A DNA stretch of 64,000 nt. It comes from an uncultured Phocaeicola sp. (GTDB taxonomy: Bacteria; Bacteroidota; Bacteroidia; Bacteroidales; Bacteroidaceae). The stretch lies in assembly GCA_947581855.1 (NCBI GenBank), contig CANPVZ010000013.1, positions 1 to 64,000 on the forward strand, given 5' to 3'. Under the pieces are notes generated by a model that made no database searches, had not been told where the DNA came from, and saw only the letters and a program-made list of their open reading frames with translations. Shown here piece by piece: positions 24,556 to 32,381 of this stretch (within the stretch, counting starts at the first letter, position 1; each line of letters begins with the position of its first letter). A program made the position numbers and the translations under genes.

Positions 24556-24790
24556 TTACATTTCCCCTTCAATTCCAAATGATGTTATAATATCTAAATC
24601 AAACATTAGTGTATCAAGTATGACGCTGTTTCTCAAATCAAAACCGAATGTACCCATTATGCTAGCAGGTTTACCTCGCAGTTCAACTCTACCCTATTTA
24701 TTAAATAGCCTCATAAAAATTATACTAGGCTTCTGTTGCTCATGTAGATAGCCATCATATTCTTTGTACTTCTTACAGCAAATAATAGAT
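24556..24790 (-). pseudogene. decayed gene remnant
   Basis: One minus-strand frame reads KKYKEYDGYLHEQQKPSII, then FMRLFNK, an in-frame TAG at 24694, then GRVELRGKPASIMGTFGFDL, continuing to a TAA at 24556. The second piece has protein-like composition, and the two pieces share one frame, so this looks like a C-terminal fragment with a stop inside. No start or upstream domain is left. I do not recognise the family. Confidence 0.3.
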
Positions 24791-24834
24791 AAACTCTCAA
24801 AAAAGAATATCATAATTAACTTTTTTGAGAGTTT
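24791..24834. promoter_or_regulatory. perfect 15-bp inverted repeat upstream of cargo cluster
   Basis: AAACTCTCAAAAAAG (24791-24805) and CTTTTTTGAGAGTTT (24820-24834) are exact complements around 14 bases. It lies 37 bp before the -7 box of the cargo operon. It may be an operator, or a terminator protecting the operon from read-through. Confidence 0.55.
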
Positions 24835-24870
24835 ACAAGAAAAAACTCCGGATATATCGGCAAATATCCT

Positions 24871-24878
24871 TAACTTTG
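24871..24878 (+). promoter_or_regulatory. -7 box of the four-gene cargo operon
   Basis: TAACTTTG fits the Bacteroides TAnnTTTG box. The first ATG of the operon is 46 bases downstream. No clear TTG at -33 is seen, so initiation may need an activator. Confidence 0.5.
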
Positions 24879-24924
24879 TGAAAGAATACAGTCTAATTGG
24901 CTGAAACATTATAAAATACTGAGT

Positions 24925-25824
24925 ATGTTAGAAGATAACTGGAAGACATATTATAACAATATAAAAAACAGATCTCTGAAATTAATCGAGCTAGGGATTT
25001 GGAAAGGAGTCGATCCTAATATGCTAAGCGCATGGATTAACAACTTTCAAACAGATAGAGAAAAATATTTCTCTGCATGCATCTTAGATGCCATCATGTA
25101 TCGTTCAAAGGATCAGGTAATTTCTATGTTATATGATTTATACACAAAAGATTTGCACAATCTATTTCGGATTTATTCTAACATATACACACCCTATAAA
25201 CCTCCTTTAGAATTATTAAAAGATAAATGGAATGATCCAGGATTTAGGGTTGTATCCGCTGTAAAAAAGGGTGACTCTCCATCAAAAAGTGGGAATTTAA
25301 TGAGCAGTTATCTTGTACATGATTTATTAATCTCAGAAAAATGGATACTCTCTCCTACGCAACTCGAAGAAGAAATACTCAAAGGAGTTAAGCACTTTGT
25401 TTTAATAGATGATATTATCTGCACAGGAGAACAAATGATAGAAATTCTAGATGAAATAAATATCATTAAAAATATAGATAATATATCATTTTACATATCT
25501 GTATGCACAGCTCATGAGCAGGGGATAAACAACATCCAAAATAAATATCCCAATATCCAAATAGCTTACACAGAACTATTAACACACGAAAATTCGTTTT
25601 TTAACTTTATTGATATTAAAAGTTCTGATTATAAAGACAGAACGGATGCGATAAATAAATACAATGAGTTTCTCAAAAGGAAAGGAGTAAAAAACAAAGA
25701 TACATTAGGTTTCGGCTCATTAGGTTTAGTATATGGATTTGAGCACAATACCCCCAATGGAAGCTTACCTATAATTCATTATAAAAGTGACACATTTAAT
25801 CCATTATTAAAGAAACGAATATAA
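24925..25824 (+). CDS. phosphoribosyltransferase-like protein (PRTase-CE type)
   Basis: This 299-residue protein carries a phosphoribosyltransferase signature, FVLIDDIICTGEQMIEIL (residues 158-175): a hydrophobic strand, two acidic residues and a TG turn, which bind the ribose and phosphate of PRPP. The N-terminus (residues 1-80) is helical with the run AWINNFQTDREKYFSACILD. This layout resembles the PRTase-CE family described in predicted prokaryotic conflict systems. It is the first gene of a four-gene operon, with one base between its stop and the ATPase ATG. Substrate unknown. I infer an effector acting on nucleotides or on a partner protein. Base composition is far more AT-rich than the tra region to the left. 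Confidence 0.72.
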   Translation: MLEDNWKTYYNNIKNRSLKLIELGIWKGVDPNMLSAWINNFQTDREKYFSACILDAIMYRSKDQVISMLYDLYTKDLHNLFRIYSNIYTPYKPPLELLKDKWNDPGFRVVSAVKKGDSPSKSGNLMSSYLVHDLLISEKWILSPTQLEEEILKGVKHFVLIDDIICTGEQMIEILDEINIIKNIDNISFYISVCTAHEQGINNIQNKYPNIQIAYTELLTHENSFFNFIDIKSSDYKDRTDAINKYNEFLKRKGVKNKDTLGFGSLGLVYGFEHNTPNGSLPIIHYKSDTFNPLLKKRI

Positions 25825-25825
25825 T

Positions 25826-27775
25826 ATGGAAAGAAGTACAACATTAGCTAAAAATAGAGCAGAAGAATTTGGTCATGATTTATGGCAAGATTTTGTCATT
25901 CCTCCATATTTTGTAGAATTAGAGATGCTTCATTCACGAAAACCCAGTGTCATAATAGGTGGTAGAGGCTGTGGAAAAACGATGTTATTACGTTATTTGT
26001 GTCATGAAAGTCAATTCTCCAATAAAAGAGAAAACATAACAGAAGATTCCCTTAACAAAATTGGTATATATTGGAAAATTGATACCCAATTTGCCAAAAT
26101 TATGACTAAAAGAGGAGAAAATACAGATCTATGGAGTAATGCTTTTATTCATATGGGAGTAATAGCTCTAGCTCAAGAAATATTAAAAAGCCTGGAGAGT
26201 ATTCGAACTTCTAATATAAGATTTGAAGTTCCAATAGATTTATCATCACTGGATTTTAACCCTTTGAATGGATTTGATCCAAATATACCATCAGATTTTA
26301 TTAATTTAAAAAAATACTTGCGAAATTCGCAAAATAGTTTTGAGACATGGGTTAGTAATTACAAAAAATTAAAAGAGCCTATCTTTTTTCCAATAAAATT
26401 TATTAAAGAACTTATTTGTATTATTAAAGAACAAATATCTCAGCTAAAGAGTTCGGATTATTATGTATATATAGACGAGTATGAAAATTTACTACATGAA
26501 CAAAAAAGAATTGTAAATACTTGGGTTAAGCATAGTGAAGCTCCACTAATCTTCAATTTAGCCATGAAAAGGAATGCTTTTGATGAACGAATGACTGTGG
26601 GAAATGAACAAATTGTCAAAATTCACGACTATAGGGAATTTGATATTGAAATATTACTAGATAAATACTACGATGTGTTCGCAGCAGAAATATTATTATT
26701 GCGATTAAAAAAAGCAAACTTATCATTAGAAATACCTATAAATATTTCAAATTTATTTGAATTGTCTTCTGATATTATAAAAAGTAGACAAACCGATGAA
26801 TACAAAAGAATCGTTATTAATAAAGTCCAGAAAATACTTCCAACATATTCTCAAAAAGAGTTATCAATTGCAATTATCCAAGATTCTACCTTGAGTAAAA
26901 AAATACGTTCTTTAATAGAAGAGGCTTTGAATAGAAGAGGTGCAATACATTCATTAGATAAGTATTATGATGAGAAATATCCAGAGGCAATGATTGTATT
27001 ACCAGCCTTATTAAACAGAAAAAGTATTTCAACAGAAGATCTTCTAGAGGAACTATCATTATTAAAAAATAATAAAGACAATAAATTTACAGGAAAAACA
27101 AACTGGATTCATAATAATCTATTTGGATGTACCTTATTTATATACAACAAATTAAATAGACTATGCCCTTTATATTCTGGTTTTGAAACCTTTTGTGTTA
27201 TGTCAAGAGGGAATATACGGCATTTTTTGGAGTTATGTTTAAAATCAATTGCCAATATTAATTTTAACGCAGAATCATTCTTTGTAACTCCAAAGGAACA
27301 ATCTGCAGCAACAAAACAAGTTAGTACAAGCCTGTTAAAAGAGGTAAAAGCTTTAGGTCCACAAGGAAATTCTTTATATGCCTTTGTAATTCGTTTAGGA
27401 ACTATTTTTGAGTATTGTAGAGACAACCCTTTGCAAAGCGAACCTGAACAAAACCATTTTGATATAGAAGGTAATCTTTCTTTAGAGGCACAGGCATTCC
27501 TAGACGAATTAGTAAAATGGTCAGTTTTGTACGAGGAAAAACTTACTAAAAGAAAAAATGAAGAAATAGGTGTTGAATATATTTTAAATCCAATTTATTC
27601 AGCATATTTCAACATTAGTTTTAGAAAAAAAAGAAGAATAACAATAACATCTAAAGACTTCATGACAATAGCTTTTGAAGATTTCTCTGAGTACGAAAAA
27701 CTTTTAAGGAAGAAATATCAAAAAAATACTATTGAACAAAAATCTTTATTTGATTTATTTAATGGGTTAACATAG
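25826..27775 (+). CDS. P-loop ATPase (ORC/Cdc6- or STAND-like) of conflict system
   Basis: This 649-residue protein has a clear Walker A motif, GGRGCGKT (residues 45-52), and a Walker B motif, VYIDEYE (214-220). The N-terminus RAEEFGHDLWQDFVIPPYF precedes the P-loop closely, as in ORC/Cdc6-type AAA ATPases used by predicted defence systems. The C-terminal 350 residues are helical, without recognisable repeats. A segment near residue 470 (YSGFETFCVMSRGNIRHFLE) resembles the winged-helix or sensor-2 region of this class. It probably binds ATP and DNA or a partner to sense infection. It is the second gene of the operon; the next starts seven bases later. Confidence 0.75.
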   Translation: MERSTTLAKNRAEEFGHDLWQDFVIPPYFVELEMLHSRKPSVIIGGRGCGKTMLLRYLCHESQFSNKRENITEDSLNKIGIYWKIDTQFAKIMTKRGENTDLWSNAFIHMGVIALAQEILKSLESIRTSNIRFEVPIDLSSLDFNPLNGFDPNIPSDFINLKKYLRNSQNSFETWVSNYKKLKEPIFFPIKFIKELICIIKEQISQLKSSDYYVYIDEYENLLHEQKRIVNTWVKHSEAPLIFNLAMKRNAFDERMTVGNEQIVKIHDYREFDIEILLDKYYDVFAAEILLLRLKKANLSLEIPINISNLFELSSDIIKSRQTDEYKRIVINKVQKILPTYSQKELSIAIIQDSTLSKKIRSLIEEALNRRGAIHSLDKYYDEKYPEAMIVLPALLNRKSISTEDLLEELSLLKNNKDNKFTGKTNWIHNNLFGCTLFIYNKLNRLCPLYSGFETFCVMSRGNIRHFLELCLKSIANINFNAESFFVTPKEQSAATKQVSTSLLKEVKALGPQGNSLYAFVIRLGTIFEYCRDNPLQSEPEQNHFDIEGNLSLEAQAFLDELVKWSVLYEEKLTKRKNEEIGVEYILNPIYSAYFNISFRKKRRITITSKDFMTIAFEDFSEYEKLLRKKYQKNTIEQKSLFDLFNGLT

Positions 27776-27782
27776 AGCGGTT

Positions 27783-28691
27783 ATGAATATAAATATACAG
27801 TATGGAAATACACCGATAGAACTTTCTTATAAAAACTGGAATGTAGGGTTTATTGGTGCTGATATTGATGATAGAGGTAATGAAGCCGTGAGATTCCTTC
27901 AAGAAAAATCAGACTATTTATATAAAATAGTATATGATCCAAATGAATACATTATCACAATAAACAATGAAAATATTCATATCGATGATATTGACATATT
28001 TTTTGAAGAAAAATTTTCAACTGAAACAAACTTTATTTTGGATTGCACAACCTTAGGTGTTCCTGAAATACTGATTTTAATCCAAAGTATATATAATCAA
28101 GGACATAAGCACTTTGATTCACTATATTTAGAGCCCATTAATTATAGGAACTATGAATCTAAATTTATTAGCAAAAGAGATTTTGAACTATCTGACCGTT
28201 TTTACGGTTATATAGGCATACCTGGGCATACTCTATCACTCTCAACAGATAATACAGATAAAGCGGTTTTTTGTTGTGGATATGAAGCAGAGAGAATAGA
28301 ACGAGCTTTTGAAGATCTCAATCTTAGTGGTGAAAAAAGTCAAATTGTTTTCGGTGTTCCTGCTTTTCATGCTGGTTGGGAAACAAACTCTTTTTCTAAT
28401 AATATTTATACAATTGACAATCGAAACCTCAATAAGAATTTCTATTACTGTGGAGCTTCAAACCCTTCGGCAATTTACGAACAACTTAATCGTATTTACC
28501 ATGGGTTAGAAGAAAACGAACATTTGTTCATTGTGCCAATTGGCACAAAGCCAATGTCATTAGGAGCATGTCTTTTTAAGGTTATCACTAACGATAATTA
28601 TAAGATTGCAATATTATATGATCACCCCATTAAAAAAAGTGGTAGAAGTTCAATGATCTCTAGATGGAACCTTTATAATATAGCTCTATGA
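27783..28691 (+). CDS. unknown two-lobed Rossmann-like protein with GTKPM motif
   Basis: I do not recognise the family of this 302-residue protein. Strand-helix alternation suggests two Rossmann-like halves. The first starts WNVGFIGADIDDRG (residues 19-32) and has FILDCTTLGVPEILILI (84-100). The second begins AVFCCGYEAERIERAFEDL (161-179) and ends with LFIVPIGTKPMSLGACLF (248-265). The motif IGTKPMSLG resembles the GGTK-M-loop of CARF-type cyclic-oligonucleotide sensors (NxTGGTKxM), though one Gly is missing. I infer a nucleotide-sensing or SLOG/CARF-like role. Its last bases overlap the methyltransferase ATG (ATGA), so the two are translationally coupled. Confidence 0.6.
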   Translation: MNINIQYGNTPIELSYKNWNVGFIGADIDDRGNEAVRFLQEKSDYLYKIVYDPNEYIITINNENIHIDDIDIFFEEKFSTETNFILDCTTLGVPEILILIQSIYNQGHKHFDSLYLEPINYRNYESKFISKRDFELSDRFYGYIGIPGHTLSLSTDNTDKAVFCCGYEAERIERAFEDLNLSGEKSQIVFGVPAFHAGWETNSFSNNIYTIDNRNLNKNFYYCGASNPSAIYEQLNRIYHGLEENEHLFIVPIGTKPMSLGACLFKVITNDNYKIAILYDHPIKKSGRSSMISRWNLYNIAL

Positions 28692-29878
28692 AACAGTATT
28701 CTCAGTATTTCACAAACAACATCTATTCTAAGCTATTAATTCAATGCATAGAAATATCTAATCCTAAATTAATTTTAGATTTAGGTATAGGGGATGGCGC
28801 ATTAACTAAAATAGCTATTAAAAGATGGAATTCTGCTAAAATATTAGCAGTGGATCTCGATAAAGAGAAATGTGATCTGATGAAAAACCTATCTGATAGA
28901 GTTACAATTATACAAGAAGATGCACTTATTCCTAATTTGAAGAAAAGAATAAAAATCAACATAGGCAGTGTAGATGTGGCTATATGTAATCCTCCATACC
29001 AACAAACACCTAATAATGAGAAATTATTTTCAGTCTTTCGCTCTTCATTTTTGCCTAGCTGTTGTAAATTAAAAAGAATCTCTTCCGATATTATATTTCT
29101 AGCTCATAATCTTTCATTATTAAAACCAAATGGTTATTTAGGAATAATATTACCTGATGGAGTTTTAACACGTAAAGATTTTACAAACCTAAGAAAAGAT
29201 ATAATATCAAATCACACCGTCAAACATATTATACAACTCCCTGAAGGCGTATTTGATAGAACTGAAGCATGTACACATATACTTATTCTAACAAAAGGGA
29301 GAAGTGATTATCAAAATGTAACATTATCACTAGTTGATAGCAAAGGAAATTATACACATCAAATACAAGTACAAAAGAATAATTTAATTGACAGGATGGA
29401 CTTTACTTTCCATTTATGGAAACAAGAGCATAAAGAGTATATTATACCTGACAATATAGAAGGCATTGAAGTATGCCGTGGCAGCTATTCACACAAAGAA
29501 CTTAAACAGCTTCACAACAATTATTTTCATTCAACCGATTTCAAAGGACAAAATAAGCATTCATTCTCATTTCATGATTACGAATTAGATAAGAACAAAA
29601 TAATTGCAACTAGAGGTGATATTCTGATGTGTAGAGTTGGGAAAAGATGTGTTGGAAAAATATCTATAGTGGAAGAGGGAAATATCATATTAAGTGATTG
29701 TGTTTATAGAATAAGAGTTCATGAACCATATCAAAAAATAGTGTGGAGAATTCTAAATTCAAAAGAAGGGCAAGAATGGATAAAAGTCGCTTCACATGGA
29801 GTATGTTCTAAAGTCATAAGTAAATGCGATTTGGTGGAGTATATCAAATATATTATTAAAAAATACAGAAATGAATAG
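28688..29878 (+). CDS. N6-adenine DNA methyltransferase with specificity-like C-terminus
   Basis: This 396-residue protein has the SAM-binding motif LDLGIGDGA (residues 30-38), AVDLD (motif II) and the catalytic NPPY (101-104) of N6-adenine methyltransferases. Residues 150-210 (LKPNGYLGIILPDGVLTRKD, then IIQLPEGVFDRTEACTHILI) match HsdM-type enzymes. Residues 230-390 look like a half target-recognition domain: RGDILMCRVGKRCVGKISIV is the usual HsdS pattern. No endonuclease domain and no restriction gene lie nearby. It is the last gene of the four-gene operon and probably marks host DNA so that the other components ignore it. Confidence 0.82.
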   Translation: MKQYSQYFTNNIYSKLLIQCIEISNPKLILDLGIGDGALTKIAIKRWNSAKILAVDLDKEKCDLMKNLSDRVTIIQEDALIPNLKKRIKINIGSVDVAICNPPYQQTPNNEKLFSVFRSSFLPSCCKLKRISSDIIFLAHNLSLLKPNGYLGIILPDGVLTRKDFTNLRKDIISNHTVKHIIQLPEGVFDRTEACTHILILTKGRSDYQNVTLSLVDSKGNYTHQIQVQKNNLIDRMDFTFHLWKQEHKEYIIPDNIEGIEVCRGSYSHKELKQLHNNYFHSTDFKGQNKHSFSFHDYELDKNKIIATRGDILMCRVGKRCVGKISIVEEGNIILSDCVYRIRVHEPYQKIVWRILNSKEGQEWIKVASHGVCSKVISKCDLVEYIKYIIKKYRNE

Positions 29879-30198
29879 AAGTAAGCTCAAAGACAATCTT
29901 TGCTAAATGGAAAACTACATCTTACAGTTCGCCTTAAAATATTAAAACAAAACAATAATAAATTTTTAACAAAAGACGTTTATATATTCAAATGTGATTT
30001 TACACCAAATAGCAATTAAAGTCATTTTTTATTTTATTAATTCAAAGAAAATATTTATTTTTACTCTCAGTATTCTCCATGAGCAAACTACCGCAAAAGC
30101 ACGTAGCAAATCAGTGGGATAATTCATGGGATATGCTTGAAGCAAGAAATATAAAGTTTTGAATATCAGCATGACAGCTCTATAAGGAGAACCCCAGG
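29879..30198. other. AT-rich non-coding end of second mobilizable element
   Basis: No gene or clear RNA is seen in these 320 bases between the methyltransferase and the second attachment repeat. Confidence 0.5.
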
Positions 30199-30211
30199 CG
30201 GATCACTGAAA
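30199..30211. other. second attachment-site repeat
   Basis: CGGATCACTGAAA, identical to 16380-16392. It is followed by a terminator and then by a different IntDOT-like integrase, so two elements may be joined here. Confidence 0.55.
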
Positions 30212-30240
30212 GACAAGTCAAAAAAGACTTTAAGAAGACA

Positions 30241-30277
30241 ACTCCTACAATATCAAGGTATTGCAGGAGTTTTTTCT
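30241..30277 (+). terminator. intrinsic terminator beside second att repeat
   Basis: ACTCCTACAATA pairs with TATTGCAGGAGT (one mismatch) over an eight-base loop and is followed by TTTTTCTTT. Confidence 0.7.
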
Positions 30278-30451
30278 TTGTATAATGTCCGTGACTAAAG
30301 ACACCAAAAGGTCACGAAAAGACATTCTTCTGTGACCACAATTCGTGACCAATACCTTTTTCAGAAAAACAGGTCACGGAATGTCTAAAATTGGCTAAGT
30401 GTTGTCCCAAATTGTCCGGTCTGCAAATATCTCATTTTCAATCAATCAAAG

Positions 30452-30459
30452 TAATTTTG
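30452..30459 (+). promoter_or_regulatory. -7 box of second integrase
   Basis: TAATTTTG matches the TAnnTTTG box. The ATG at 30478 is 18 bases downstream, which supports this start over an upstream in-frame ATG at 30391. Confidence 0.45.
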
Positions 30460-30477
30460 CAACTAAAAAGTGAGATT

Positions 30478-31692
30478 ATGAGAAGTACTTTCAAGCTCTT
30501 ATTTTTCGTAAAACGAAATGCAGCAAAGAAAAACGGGAATGTACCAATCATTGCAAGAATCACTATCGACCAAATTGTGGCACAGTTCAACACTCAAATG
30601 GAAATAAACCCGGCTAATTGGAGTGTGAACACAGGAAAGGCAGCCGGTAGAAGTGCCGAAGCTATGAGTATCAATTCCATGTTAGACAGCATCCGCAGCA
30701 CTGTACACCAACATTATCATACTCTATTAGAACAAGACGGTTATGTGACCTCTGAACGGGTAAAGAACGCATTTTTAGGTAGGATTGAACGGGGTAAAAC
30801 CTTAATTGAGTTCTTCGAGATGCACAACGAGCAATATTTGCAAAAGGTGAAGATGAACACAACAGATAAGACTTATTCACGTTACGAACTGACAAAGAAA
30901 CGTCTTATCGAGTTTATGAAATTAAAGTATTCGGTTTCGGATATGCTTATCAAGGAAATAAATGTTGTGTTCATTGATAATTTCCTGTTGTACATCAAAA
31001 ATCACTATGGATGCACCCACAATACAGCGATGAAGTTTATACAACGCTTTAGAACCGTTGTGAACTTCGCCAAGAACACAGGATTAGTAACTGCTGACCC
31101 TTTCGGTAATTATCGGGTAAAATTCGAGCAAACGGATAGGGATTATCTAACAATGGAAGAAATAACTGCCATCTACAACAAGAAGTTTGCTTCCAAAAGG
31201 TTGGAACAGGTACAGGATTTATTCATTTTCAGTTGTTATACGGCGCTTTCATACATTGATGTATGCGAGCTTACCAAAGATAACATTCGTACTTCATTCG
31301 ATGGTAACTTGTGGATTATGACGAAGCGCCACAAAACAAATGTGGCATCCAACATTCGGTTACTTGAAATTCCAAAAGCCATTCTTGAAAAATACAAAGA
31401 CGAGTTACCCAACGGAATGATTTTACCAATTATAAACAATCAGAAAATTAATGATTACTTAAAAGAGATTGCAACCATTTACAACATAAATAAGAACCTG
31501 ACATTTCATGTTGCAAGACATTCGTGTGCAACTTCGGTGCTTATCGCTAATGGTGTACCTATCGAAACAGTATCTAAGATTTTAGGGCATACCAACATTA
31601 GAACTACTCAAATCTATGCGAGGATCACCGATGTAAAGGTTAGCAAGGATTTGGAAATGCTTGCTAACATATTGAATAAGAAATCGCAGTAG
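30478..31692 (+). CDS. IntDOT-like tyrosine recombinase (second)
   Basis: From the ATG at 30478 this is a 404-residue integrase with the typical start MRSTFKLLFFVKRNAAKKNG, a SAM-like domain and a catalytic domain. His-x-x-Arg is in HVARHSCAT, His in LGHTNIRTT and the nucleophile in QIYARITD. As in the integrase at 16629-17849, the first catalytic Arg is missing: the box reads CYTALSYIDV. The two integrases differ in sequence but share architecture and position relative to the 13-bp repeat, so they probably recognise related attachment sites. It should belong to the element that follows to the right. Confidence 0.91.
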   Translation: MRSTFKLLFFVKRNAAKKNGNVPIIARITIDQIVAQFNTQMEINPANWSVNTGKAAGRSAEAMSINSMLDSIRSTVHQHYHTLLEQDGYVTSERVKNAFLGRIERGKTLIEFFEMHNEQYLQKVKMNTTDKTYSRYELTKKRLIEFMKLKYSVSDMLIKEINVVFIDNFLLYIKNHYGCTHNTAMKFIQRFRTVVNFAKNTGLVTADPFGNYRVKFEQTDRDYLTMEEITAIYNKKFASKRLEQVQDLFIFSCYTALSYIDVCELTKDNIRTSFDGNLWIMTKRHKTNVASNIRLLEIPKAILEKYKDELPNGMILPIINNQKINDYLKEIATIYNINKNLTFHVARHSCATSVLIANGVPIETVSKILGHTNIRTTQIYARITDVKVSKDLEMLANILNKKSQ

Positions 31693-31719
31693 AAAATATA
31701 TTCTTTTGAGTTATATTTC

Positions 31720-31727
31720 TATTTTTG
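31720..31727 (+). promoter_or_regulatory. -7 box of the helical two-gene operon
   Basis: TATTTTTG, 28 bases before the ATG at 31755, fits TAnnTTTG. Its presence excludes an upstream TTG at 31725 as the start. Confidence 0.45.
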
Positions 31728-31754
31728 CACTATTTAGAACCTCAATATTACAAT

Positions 31755-32381
31755 ATGGAAGAAAACTTAAAAGAATTACAAAACTGCAAAGACCTATTTT
31801 TACAAGCAACCTTGCAAATATTAAAGACTGGTAATGGTTTATATACACTTGATTTAATGGCGAGTGCTATTGCAAATAGAGCAATAGCACTTAGCCAAGG
31901 TTTTACAATTTTAGTCCAAGAAAACAACTATCTCTGCGCTTTACCACTTATACGTATGCAATTAGACAATTGTCTTCGATTCTACGCTACATGTCTTGTG
32001 AAAGATTATGATGACTTTTACTTATATTATGGCTCTGGAAAACCAATTTGTAATTATATCGACAGCGATGGGAATAAATTAACAGATGGATATTTAGTTC
32101 GGTGTTTAGAAAAGAAGTTCAGTGGGGTTCAAAAACTATATAAGGAAACCTCTGCGTACATACATTTATCAGAACAACATTTATATGCAATAGCAAAAGT
32201 GAATAAGCAAGACACTAAATCTCGAAAGGTTAATATATCAGTAGGTAACTATGATATTTTCACCGAAACTCAAAAAAGAACATTTATTCAATCTATGATT
32301 AGCGTAAATCATTTAGTGCTTAAATGTTTAATGTCTTGGTGTAATGAAAAAGAATATCTTAAAACAATAAATCATGGATGA
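31755..32381 (+). CDS. helical protein, DUF5677/HEPN-like
   Basis: From the ATG at 31755 this is a 208-residue, all-helical protein without membrane segments. Two stretches recall DUF5677 and related HEPN-like proteins: LIRMQLDNCLRFYATCLVKD (about residues 65-84) and LYKETSAYIHLSEQHLYAI (128-146), with the Tyr-Ser-His spacing of that group. Its last bases overlap the next gene by eight, so the two are co-translated. HEPN-like proteins often act in abortive infection or as toxin components. Here the role is inferred only from family resemblance and location in a mobile element. Confidence 0.6.
   Translation: MEENLKELQNCKDLFLQATLQILKTGNGLYTLDLMASAIANRAIALSQGFTILVQENNYLCALPLIRMQLDNCLRFYATCLVKDYDDFYLYYGSGKPICNYIDSDGNKLTDGYLVRCLEKKFSGVQKLYKETSAYIHLSEQHLYAIAKVNKQDTKSRKVNISVGNYDIFTETQKRTFIQSMISVNHLVLKCLMSWCNEKEYLKTINHG

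Larger units (their letters stand above)
16380..30211. mobile_element. 13.8-kb mobilizable element with defence-like cargo
   Basis: The region is bounded by the exact 13-bp repeat. It contains one integrase at the left end, excisionase-like genes, RteC, oriT-like hairpins, BfmA/BtgB-type mobilization genes and the four-gene AT-rich cargo at the right end. No conjugation machine is present, so transfer needs a helper. Confidence 0.6.

Noticed and set aside
24694-24909. 71-residue minus-strand frame spanning the inverted repeat and promoter of the cargo operon
   Set aside because: Its N-terminal part is simply the inverted repeat and promoter read as protein. Only its last part is kept, as a gene remnant.
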